Below are positions 14,554 through 20,884 of a stretch of DNA of 20,884 nucleotides, piece by piece (within the stretch, counting starts at the first letter, position 1; each line of letters begins with the position of its first letter). The translations under genes were made by a program, and so were the position numbers. A model generated the notes under the pieces. It was not told the DNA's origin. It made no database searches and worked only from the letters and a program-made list of their open reading frames with translations. Source of the DNA: Acidobacteriota bacterium (GTDB lineage: Bacteria > Acidobacteriota > Vicinamibacteria > Marinacidobacterales > SMYC01); NCBI GenBank assembly GCA_029263435.1, contig JAJCXL010000046.1, positions 1 through 20,884 of the forward strand, written 5' to 3'.

Positions 14554-16124
14554 TAGCGCGTCGGAAGCTGATCGATGGCGGCGACGATGAGCTCTTGGGG
14601 GGTCGCCCCGTCTTCCGGGAAGCTCGCCATCGCGAAAGCAAGAGCCGGCACGATGGGCGGAAGCTCTTCTCCAATCCGAAACGGAGCTCTCTTGATCGCG
14701 CTGCGAATGCGGCCGACGACTCGCCGGCCACCGTACTTGTCCGCGGCGAAGGCGACCAATGCGACGAGATCTCGCGAGGACATCATGCCGACGACATCGA
14801 CCTCTCTCAGGGACGACGTGGCTTGCCTGGCCACGTGACTCAGCACCGCTTGCCGGGTCTCATCGCCAAAGAGCTCCACGATCTGGCTCAGGTCCTGAAC
14901 TTTGACGAGGATGAGCGTCAACGGGCGATCGACCCGTTGGCACCGCGCGACCTCTCTCTTGAGCTCGGCCTCGAAGCGCGCTTCGGCGTAGACGGGCATC
15001 TCGTCCGACGCATCGACGGGTTCCGGCTCGGGCGCGGTGGCCACCGTTTCACGAAACTCCCCGTTTACCGAGGCCTCCACCTTCATCGGTCCATCCGTGA
15101 CGAACGTTGGGTGCGCGTCGGTCGCTTCCGCGCCTTGCTCGAAGACCTTTTCTTCTTCGAGCCGCCCTTCATCGGGTTGTGTGAGCGAAGGCGCGAGCTC
15201 CGCGGCAGAGGAGGGCTTTGGCAATGAGCGTGGCGACTCGAGCCGCTCGAGACGCTCGGAATCGATGTCCGGGTCGGTCGCTTGATCGTCGGAAGCGAGA
15301 CTCGGATCGTCGAGCGTGGAGACCGCGGCTTCGATCGGCGACGCAGCGTCTTCCGGCTCTTCTTGATCTTTCGCTTCCGGCTCTTCCTCGAGCGCTGCGT
15401 CCGACTCTGCAACCGTTTCCGGCTCTGTCTCGGGCGGTGTGTCCGGCGTTGCAACCGCTTCGCTAGGCTCGGGAAGAGCTTGCGGAGCGGACGCGACGAC
15501 GTCGCCGGAGTTGGTCGAATCGCTGGAGTCCTCCGAGGCTTGCGGCGCGTCGGCCACGGGATCGGCAGCGGCCTCCTCTGGAGCGAGAGTGTCTACGGTT
15601 CTCAGCGAGAGAGAATCGGCGTCGAGCTCGGACTCGCCTTTCCGGAAGAGGCGCTCGAGAAGGCCGCGCTTCTTGGGACGCGGGACCACGGCAGGCGCCA
15701 AGCCGAGTGGGTCCAGAAAGTCAGAGATCAATCGCCCGGTCTTGGTCGCGAGAAGCTCCGCGACGACGCGCTGAAGCTCGGGCGGGCGAAACGGCTTCGT
15801 GAGGAATCCGTCGGCGCGGAAGATCTGGATCGCCTCCTGCCGGTACTGCTCCTTGACGTAGACGCCGGTAATGATGACCACCGACGTTTCGGCCATCGCT
15901 TTATCGCTCTTGATCTGCTTACACAAGTCGAAGCCGGACAATCCGGGCAATAAGGCGTCGAGGACGATGATGTCGGGTCTCTCGCGCTTGGCCGCGTCGA
16001 GCACTTCGTGCGGGTCGGTCACCGATTTCAGCGTGCACCCGAATCCAGACAGCGCCGATTCCACCAACGCGAGATCCTCACCGTCGTCATCGACGATGAG
16101 AATTGATAACGAGGCGTCGGTCAT
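14553..16124 (-). CDS. Response regulator with degenerate GGDEF-like domain
   Basis: A 523-residue two-domain signalling protein. The receiver domain (residues 7-122) is intact: acidic pair Asp12/Asp13 (IVDDDGE), phosphoacceptor Asp56 (IIVLDALLPG), Thr86 and Lys110 (FLTKPF). A linker of about 250 residues, rich in Glu, Asp, Pro, Ser and Ala, is probably disordered. The C-terminal 140 residues (from EARFEAELKREVARCQRVDR) have the layout of a GGDEF domain, but the active-site loop reads GMMSSRDLVAL in place of GG(D/E)EF, so diguanylate cyclase activity is not expected. The kinase partner is not in the window. The ATG at 16124 opens the receiver directly; the open frame to 16232 adds a Cys/Arg-rich stretch that looks untranslated. 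The stop is shared with element C. Confidence 0.85.
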   Translation of the reverse strand: MTDASLSILIVDDDGEDLALVESALSGFGCTLKSVTDPHEVLDAAKRERPDIIVLDALLPGLSGFDLCKQIKSDKAMAETSVVIITGVYVKEQYRQEAIQIFRADGFLTKPFRPPELQRVVAELLATKTGRLISDFLDPLGLAPAVVPRPKKRGLLERLFRKGESELDADSLSLRTVDTLAPEEAAADPVADAPQASEDSSDSTNSGDVVASAPQALPEPSEAVATPDTPPETEPETVAESDAALEEEPEAKDQEEPEDAASPIEAAVSTLDDPSLASDDQATDPDIDSERLERLESPRSLPKPSSAAELAPSLTQPDEGRLEEEKVFEQGAEATDAHPTFVTDGPMKVEASVNGEFRETVATAPEPEPVDASDEMPVYAEARFEAELKREVARCQRVDRPLTLILVKVQDLSQIVELFGDETRQAVLSHVARQATSSLREVDVVGMMSSRDLVALVAFAADKYGGRRVVGRIRSAIKRAPFRIGEELPPIVPALAFAMASFPEDGATPQELIVAAIDQLPTR

Positions 16125-16330
16125 AACTTGTCTAGAATCAAATCGATAGTCGTGTTGCGGGTAGGTTTCGCCCGCAGGCGCCTGGCGTCGCGCACGGCGT
16201 TCACAGGATGAAGCCTCACAGCACGTCGCCATCGTAACATTTCACTTCTTGTCCCGCGAAGCGCGTGAGATAAGTCACATATCGACAATTAAATACGGGA
16301 GGCAGGCGCGACCGGGCGACCGTCATCGCG

Positions 16331-16360
16331 TTGAAACCCACCAGAGCGGAGTGCTAATCT
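16331..16360 (+). promoter_or_regulatory. Promoter candidate for the lspA operon
   Basis: TTGAAA (16331-16336, five of six matches) and TAATCT (16355-16360) are 18 nt apart. Transcription would start near 16367, leaving a leader of about 29 nt that contains the GGAAG ribosome site of lspA. The rest of the 271-bp gap between the divergent response-regulator and lspA genes shows no other feature I can support. Confidence 0.45.
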
Positions 16361-16395
16361 GGAGCAGGTTTGTCCATGAGAAATAGGAAGTTCCG

Positions 16396-16935
16396 ATGAA
16401 CACGGCGCCCGCGAAGGGCAAGCTCGTCAGCCTCGCGGCAATTGCAGCAGCCATCCTCGTCATCGATCAAATAACGAAAGCGCTCGTGACCGAACGCCTA
16501 GCGCTTGGCGCCTCCACCCCGATCGTCCCGGATTTCTTGCACTTCACGCTCGTGCGGAATACCGGAATGGCCTTTGGCCTTCTATCTCGCGCAGACTTGC
16601 CCTACAAAGCGGCTCTCGTCACATTGCTCTCGGCAGTGGCCATGGCCGCCGTCGTCTATTACGCGTTGCAGGCGCCCGACAACGACCGACTCACCCGCGG
16701 GGGCCTCGCATTCATCCTCGGCGGCGCGCTCGGCAACATCGTCGACAGAGTACGCCTGGGCTATGTCGTCGATTTCATCGACGTCTTCTACGGTAATACC
16801 CATTGGCCCGCGTTCAATGTCGCCGATAGCTGCATTTGTATCGGAGTGGGCTTGCTGCTCATCGACGGATTCAAGCAAAAAAAACCGGAGGCCGCTATGA
16901 CGGTGCCCGTCAGCGCCGGTCAGGGAGACCGCTAG
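16396..16935 (+). CDS. lspA: Lipoprotein signal peptidase (signal peptidase II)
   Basis: A 179-residue inner-membrane aspartic protease that removes the signal peptide from diacylglyceryl-modified prolipoproteins. Four hydrophobic helices are visible. The conserved blocks are VIDQITK (22-28), VRNTGMAFGLL (53-63), GNIVDRVRLGYVVDFIDV (113-130) and WPAFNVADSCICIG (137-150); the catalytic pair is Asp126 and Asp144. The length is normal, with a short polar tail after the last helix. ATG at 16396 follows GGAAG at a good distance. It is the first gene of a four-gene run; lgt begins one base after its stop. Confidence 0.97.
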   Translation: MNTAPAKGKLVSLAAIAAAILVIDQITKALVTERLALGASTPIVPDFLHFTLVRNTGMAFGLLSRADLPYKAALVTLLSAVAMAAVVYYALQAPDNDRLTRGGLAFILGGALGNIVDRVRLGYVVDFIDVFYGNTHWPAFNVADSCICIGVGLLLIDGFKQKKPEAAMTVPVSAGQGDR

Positions 16936-16936
16936 A

Positions 16937-17743
16937 TTGTTTCCGAAACTCTTCGATTTCGGCGAGATCAGCATCGCGGGGTTTCAGTTTCACGCGGTGC
17001 TCCACACGTATGGATTTCTCCTCGCGGCCGGATTTCTCATCGCGCTCAAAGTCGGAGCGATGCGAGGCAAACGCGTCGGCGTTGATGCCCAACTGACGAT
17101 GGACTTGGGTCTATACATCCTCGTCTCCTCACTCATCGGTGCGAAAGTCCTGTTGTTGATCGTCGATTGGCAACACTACCAACACGATCCCTGGAGCTTG
17201 ATCCGCTCCGGCGGCGTGTTCTACGGCGGGCTCATCGCGGCCGTGGTGACCTCGATCTGGTTCTTCCGAAAACACAAGCTGTCGGTGTGGAAGATGACCG
17301 ATATCCTCGCCCCGTCGGTCGCTCTCGGCCACGGCATCGGTCGCCTTGGCTGTTTCGCCGCGGGCTGCTGCTACGGAAAGCCCACGACCGCGCCGTGGGG
17401 CATCACGTTCACGGATCCTTACGCGCGCGAAGTCGTCGGCGTGCCGCTGGGTATCGCTCTTCATCCCACCCAGCTCTATGACTCGGTCGTCGAGTTCGCC
17501 ATTTTTGGTTTTCTCATCTTCCTCGCCACCAGAAAGAAATTCGATGGCCAGATTTTCTGGAGCTACGTCGCGATCTACTCGACCGCCCGTTTCGTCATCG
17601 AGTTCTATCGAGGAGACCTCGATCGCGGGCTCGCGTTCGGGGGAGCGGTCTCGACGTCTCAAATCATCGCAGTCGTCCTCGTCTTGATCGCGAGCGTTGC
17701 CCTGTTGTCTCTTCGTCGCTTGCCGCAAAAGCGCGTGGCGTGA
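16937..17743 (+). CDS. lgt: Prolipoprotein diacylglyceryl transferase
   Basis: A 268-residue inner-membrane enzyme that moves diacylglycerol from phosphatidylglycerol to the lipobox cysteine of prolipoproteins, the step before LspA. About seven membrane segments are visible. Signatures: HTYGFLLA (23-30), GGVFYGGLI (92-100), GRLGCFAAGCCYG (135-147, with the essential arginine Arg136), HPTQLYD (176-182) and FVIEFYRGD (219-227). Relative to E. coli, a tyrosine replaces the His103 position and cysteine the Asn146 position; I recall both as common variants outside Proteobacteria. The start is TTG at 16937, behind GGGAGA, one base after the lspA stop. Its TGA overlaps the GTG of rluD in GTGA. Confidence 0.95.
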   Translation: MFPKLFDFGEISIAGFQFHAVLHTYGFLLAAGFLIALKVGAMRGKRVGVDAQLTMDLGLYILVSSLIGAKVLLLIVDWQHYQHDPWSLIRSGGVFYGGLIAAVVTSIWFFRKHKLSVWKMTDILAPSVALGHGIGRLGCFAAGCCYGKPTTAPWGITFTDPYAREVVGVPLGIALHPTQLYDSVVEFAIFGFLIFLATRKKFDGQIFWSYVAIYSTARFVIEFYRGDLDRGLAFGGAVSTSQIIAVVLVLIASVALLSLRRLPQKRVA

Positions 17744-18675
17744 GTGACACGCTCCAGTCGCGCACGTCTTTTTGGGTGGACGTTTCCGAAGCTGAGCTCC
17801 GCCTGGACGTGGTCGTCACCGCTCGCCTAGAAGAGGTCAGCCGGGCCCACGTCAAACGCCTCATCACGTCGGGTCGGATCCGCGTCAACGGAGAGCCCGC
17901 TCGACCCTCCCGTCTCTGCCGGGAAGGCGAAGAGGTCGACGTCGAGATTCCCGCCCCCGACCCGGCCGAGCCCGAGCCGGAGCCCCTTCCTTTATCGATC
18001 GTCTTTGAGGACGAGAGCTTGATCGTCGTCGACAAGGCCCCGGGCATGGTCGTCCACCCGGGCCCGGGACACCCGCGAGGAACGCTCGTCAACGCTCTAC
18101 TCGCGCACTGCAACGACCTGAGCGGTATCGGCGGTGTGGAGCGTCCCGGGATCGTTCACCGCCTCGACGTCGGTACCTCCGGGGTCCTCGTCGTCGCCAA
18201 GCACGACCGCGCCCATCAAGCGCTCGCTCGTGCCTTTCAGAACCGTGAGGTCGACAAGCGCTACGTCGCGATCGCTCACGGAACCACACCCGACGCTTTC
18301 GTCATCGACCTTCCGATTGGACGCGACCCCGTCAACCGGACCAAGATCTCGAGCCGCGGGTCGCGCACCAAACAAGCCCTCACCGAAGTGAAGAAGATTC
18401 AGTCGCTCGAAAGCGCGACCTATCTCGCCATCCGACTCCACACCGGACGCACCCATCAGATTCGAGTCCACCTGAGCGAAGCCGGCTACCCTCTCGTGGG
18501 AGACCGGGACTACGGCGCCTCCAGCCGAAGGTTGCCCCGTGGATTGGCAGAGTTTCCCCGACCCGCGCTCCACGCTAGAGCCTTGACTCTCGATCATCCC
18601 GTCACGGGTCAACCGGTGACGTGGGAAGCGCCGGTCCCGGCCGACATGCTGGAGCTTCTCGAGAAACTGTCGTAG
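17740..18675 (+). CDS. rluD: RluD-family 23S rRNA pseudouridine synthase
   Basis: A 311-residue RluA/RluD-family enzyme that converts specific uridines in ribosomal RNA to pseudouridine. An N-terminal S4 RNA-binding domain (about 15-75, LDVVVTARLEEVSRAHVKRL, ITSGRIRVNGEPARPS) is followed by the catalytic domain: VVDKAPGMVVHPGPGH, then GIVHRLDVGTSG with the catalytic aspartate (about residue 144), and RLHTGRTHQIRVHLSEAGYP near 243-262. The S4 domain and layout point to the RluD/RluC type; the exact target uridines are not readable from sequence. The GTG start overlaps the lgt stop by 4 bp (GTGA), showing translational coupling; the next gene starts 5 nt after its stop. Confidence 0.92.
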   Translation: MSDTLQSRTSFWVDVSEAELRLDVVVTARLEEVSRAHVKRLITSGRIRVNGEPARPSRLCREGEEVDVEIPAPDPAEPEPEPLPLSIVFEDESLIVVDKAPGMVVHPGPGHPRGTLVNALLAHCNDLSGIGGVERPGIVHRLDVGTSGVLVVAKHDRAHQALARAFQNREVDKRYVAIAHGTTPDAFVIDLPIGRDPVNRTKISSRGSRTKQALTEVKKIQSLESATYLAIRLHTGRTHQIRVHLSEAGYPLVGDRDYGASSRRLPRGLAEFPRPALHARALTLDHPVTGQPVTWEAPVPADMLELLEKLS

Positions 18676-18680
18676 CGGCC

Positions 18681-20519
18681 GTGCGCAAACTCACCAATAG
18701 CCTGGCTGCCGGCATGGTCTTGGCCCTCCTCGTCGCGGAGTCGGTCTTTCTCTTGAATCCCGATATCCCGCATACCTGGAAGAACGTGATCTCCATCTTC
18801 GGAACCTTCGCGATCAGCTATGGCATCGGGGTCGGCGGAGTGTTCTGGCTGCTCCTCTACGGCGTCGAGCTCGCGCGAGGCAGGCCCCTCGGCCCAGCAT
18901 GGTTGTCTTATCGCGTGCTGACGTGGCTGTTGATGCTGACCTTCTCCGCCGGGGCGGCGTTGTTGTGGCACAACCTCGTCCACGTGCGCGTTTTCATCCC
19001 GGCAGAGACACTGCGTGGACTCGCCGTCGCCGCCACTCTCGTGACCACCGCCGCCGCGGTTCTCCTCGTCGTCGCCTTGTTTCACTACTCGTTCGGAAGA
19101 CGCGGCGTCCTCGTGAGCTACGCCGTCTCCGCGTTATTCGTCGGGGGGGCACTCGTGATGCCTCTCTTGCTTCGTCCCGAGCCGCTTTCGCCAAAGGCGG
19201 TGCCACGCATGCCCATCGAGGATTATCCATCGGCGAGAAAGATCACGATCCTGGGTATGGAAGGCGCATCGATGTCTTACGTCCTACCCGCGGTCGCGGA
19301 GGGGAAGCTACCCAACTTCGCGCGTCTCATCGACAACGGCGCGGCCGGCTCGCTCCGGACCCTCTACCCCACGGACTCACTCGCGGTCTGGACGAGCATG
19401 GCGACGGGAAAGCTGCCCCGCGACCACGGGCTCAAGGGTTTCTACCGGTACCGGTTCCCTGGGGTGGCCACCCCGGTCACGCTCGTGCCACGGGGTACGG
19501 ATTTCCCCACTCTCGATCGACTCGGACTGCTCCGTCGCAGCGCCGTGACCGGATCGTCTCGCCGAAGCCAGCCGTTTTGGAGCATTCTCAGCCGATTCGG
19601 CGTGGAGGTCGGTTTGGTGAGGTGGTGGGGGACCTATCCCGCGGAGGAAGTACAGGGCTTCATCGTGTCCGAATATTTTCACCGCCAGATCAAAGAACGC
19701 TTCGATCCTCCCCTGCCCGAGCTCACCTTCCCGCCCGAGCTGTCGACAGGTCTGAGCTCACGCGTCGTACTCCCGGAAGACGTGCAAAAAGAAGCGTTGG
19801 GACGCTTCGTCGATCTGGGCGTCGAGGTCGATAGCGACTTTCAATGGGAGGAAGAGCTCGGGCGGGCGTTCGGCGACGACGCGACCTATCGCGCCATCGG
19901 GGAGATATTGAAGGAAGAGTTTCGGCCCGACGTTTTCGGCATCTACTTTTTCGGACTCGACATCGTCGGCCACTACTTCACCCGCTTTGACCGCCCGGCG
20001 GAGTTCGGCGACGTCAAAGATGAAGAGATCCGCAAGTTCGGACACGTCATCGACGCCTACTATCGCTATCTGGACGAGATTCTAGGCGACTATTTGCACG
20101 CGCGCAGCGACGACGAGATCGTGATGGTCGTCTCCGGACACGGCATCGAGCCTCTTTCTCTCGCCCGCCGCGTGTTGGAGCCGCTCAGAGGCAACCCACA
20201 CCTTTCCGGCTTCCACGACGACGCACCGGACGGGCTTTGGATCCTCGAAGGCCCCGACATTCGAGCGGGCGTAAAGATCCAAGGCGCGTCGATCCTCGAC
20301 GTGACGCCGACGTTGCTCTACTTGATGGATCTGCCTCTCGGACAAGACATGGACGGCCAGCTGCTTTCCGATGTGATCGAGCCTGAGCTCGCGAGGAGTC
20401 AGCCAGTGACTTTCATCTCGTCGTACCACGATTTCTTGATCGAAACTCCCCGTCTCGAGGATCCCGCCGATGCGCGCTCCCCGCTCGACGCCGTTCCAGC
20501 TCCGCGAGAACCTAGATGA
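18681..20519 (+). CDS. Membrane-anchored phosphodiesterase-like (alkaline phosphatase superfamily) protein
   Basis: A 612-residue protein: about five membrane helices (residues 8-165), then a soluble domain of the type I phosphodiesterase/nucleotide pyrophosphatase kind. Motifs: ITILGMEGASMSYVLP (187-202), SLRTLYPTDSLAVWTSMATG (224-243, with the likely nucleophile Ser233), PRDHGLKGF, GLDIVGHYF (Asp427, His431), VVSGHGIE (His487), GFHDDAPDG (His512) and SILDVTPTLLYL. Glu194 stands where the family has Asp, and Gly486 replaces Asp of the usual SDHG, so two ligands of one metal site are changed and hydrolysis is uncertain. The GTG at 18681 is used because it is the first in-frame start after the rluD stop; upstream frame overlaps rluD. 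Last gene of the lspA operon. Confidence 0.82.
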   Translation: MRKLTNSLAAGMVLALLVAESVFLLNPDIPHTWKNVISIFGTFAISYGIGVGGVFWLLLYGVELARGRPLGPAWLSYRVLTWLLMLTFSAGAALLWHNLVHVRVFIPAETLRGLAVAATLVTTAAAVLLVVALFHYSFGRRGVLVSYAVSALFVGGALVMPLLLRPEPLSPKAVPRMPIEDYPSARKITILGMEGASMSYVLPAVAEGKLPNFARLIDNGAAGSLRTLYPTDSLAVWTSMATGKLPRDHGLKGFYRYRFPGVATPVTLVPRGTDFPTLDRLGLLRRSAVTGSSRRSQPFWSILSRFGVEVGLVRWWGTYPAEEVQGFIVSEYFHRQIKERFDPPLPELTFPPELSTGLSSRVVLPEDVQKEALGRFVDLGVEVDSDFQWEEELGRAFGDDATYRAIGEILKEEFRPDVFGIYFFGLDIVGHYFTRFDRPAEFGDVKDEEIRKFGHVIDAYYRYLDEILGDYLHARSDDEIVMVVSGHGIEPLSLARRVLEPLRGNPHLSGFHDDAPDGLWILEGPDIRAGVKIQGASILDVTPTLLYLMDLPLGQDMDGQLLSDVIEPELARSQPVTFISSYHDFLIETPRLEDPADARSPLDAVPAPREPR

Positions 20520-20569
20520 GAGTAACGTCAGGTCACCGTGAAGCTTCCCCATGAAGAGCCATCCACTGA

Positions 20570-20575
20570 TAGAAT
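20570..20575 (+). promoter_or_regulatory. -10 element of a likely leaderless promoter (pyrR)
   Basis: TAGAAT ends 7 nt before the GTG at 20583, with no Shine-Dalgarno sequence between. It is the same hexamer as before the symporter gene at 10847. No convincing -35 is seen. Confidence 0.5.
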
Positions 20576-20582
20576 CCGCGCC

Positions 20583-20884
20583 GTGACCGAGACGCTATTG
20601 ATGGACGGCCCCACAGTCGAAGCCGAGCTCGATCGTCTCGCGGGCGAGATCGTCGAACGGACCACCGGGGTCGACGCTCGCCTCATCCTCGTGGGGATCC
20701 GTACCCGGGGCGTGCCGTTGTCGAAGCGCATCCGCGATCGCATCATGGCCCTCACCGGCCGAGCCCCCGAGCTGGGTACTTTGGACATCACGCTGTATCG
20801 CGATGACTTGACCGCGGTCGGCAGCCAACCCGTCGTCCGCCGCAGCGAGCTTCCTTTCGACGTCGATGACGCGTGGATAGTGCT
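20583..20884 (+). CDS. pyrR: PyrR, pyrimidine operon regulator / uracil phosphoribosyltransferase (partial)
   Basis: The first 100 codons of a PyrR-type protein; the gene runs off the right edge. VEAELDRLAGEIVERT, then LILVGIRTRGVPLSKRI, and LGTLDITLYRDDLTAVGSQP follow the PyrR order closely, ending at FDVDDAWIV, just before the PRPP-binding loop that lies outside the window. In characterised bacteria PyrR regulates pyrimidine genes in response to UMP and has some uracil phosphoribosyltransferase activity. Because the mRNA appears leaderless, RNA-level self-regulation upstream of this gene is unlikely; any PyrR-bound leader would be further downstream. GTG at 20583 is the start; ATG at 20601 would cut conserved sequence. 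Confidence 0.9.
   Translation, partial: MTETLLMDGPTVEAELDRLAGEIVERTTGVDARLILVGIRTRGVPLSKRIRDRIMALTGRAPELGTLDITLYRDDLTAVGSQPVVRRSELPFDVDDAWIV

Noticed and set aside
14184..15227. Plus-strand open frame across elements B and C into the response regulator
   Set aside because: It runs through two non-coding foldback elements and then antisense to a well-supported receiver/GGDEF gene.
16125..16232. Extension of the response regulator to an ATG at 16232
   Set aside because: It adds 36 Cys/Arg-rich residues before a receiver domain that starts normally at 16124.

Overview
The window is a GC-rich (roughly 60% or more by eye), gene-dense bacterial chromosome segment. It comes from a Gram-negative-type organism that makes type IV pili and lipoproteins. 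Gene content and style (minor-pilin/PilY1 cluster, lspA-lgt-rluD run, PyrR, ECHDC3-like crotonase, several starts without a Shine-Dalgarno sequence) would suit Acidobacteriota or a neighbouring phylum. That assignment is a guess, because no 16S rRNA or marker tree is available here.

Layout. 1-185 (-): start of a membrane protein that resembles the N-terminus of SPFH/band-7 proteins, behind a promoter covered by a perfect 30-bp palindrome. 273-1973 (-): large secreted SGNH/GDSL hydrolase. 2282-3384 (+): broken DUF58 gene with motifs spread over reading frames. 3381-8859 (-): four-gene type IV pilus tip operon, fimT/gspH-like, pilV, pilX, pilY1, with no recognisable pilW. 8860-8961: compact divergent control region. 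8962-13120 (+): exporter-type ABC half-transporter, sodium:solute symporter, ECHDC3-like crotonase. 13162-14553: three foldback MITE-like elements around a COG3375-type GNAT gene. 14553-16124 (-): response regulator with a degenerate GGDEF-like domain. 16396-20519 (+): tight operon lspA, lgt, rluD and a membrane-anchored alkaline-phosphatase-superfamily protein with an altered metal site. 20583-end (+): start of pyrR.

How the genes work together. The four pilus genes probably build the PilY1-bearing initiation/tip complex of a type IV pilus. Lgt and LspA carry out successive steps of lipoprotein maturation and are cotranscribed with a pseudouridine synthase and a membrane phosphodiesterase-like protein. 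The other genes look like independent units.

Two features stand out. First, five genes (SGNH, ABC transporter, symporter, GNAT, pyrR) have a TANNNT -10-like hexamer 6-7 nt before the start codon and no Shine-Dalgarno sequence, the signature of leaderless mRNAs. Second, the MITE-like elements sit between TA dinucleotides and begin with G at both ends. In two cases the TA plus that G forms the TAG stop codon of the adjacent gene, so insertion into a TAA or TAG stop would regenerate a stop. I see no tRNA, rRNA, CRISPR array, transposase gene or phage gene.
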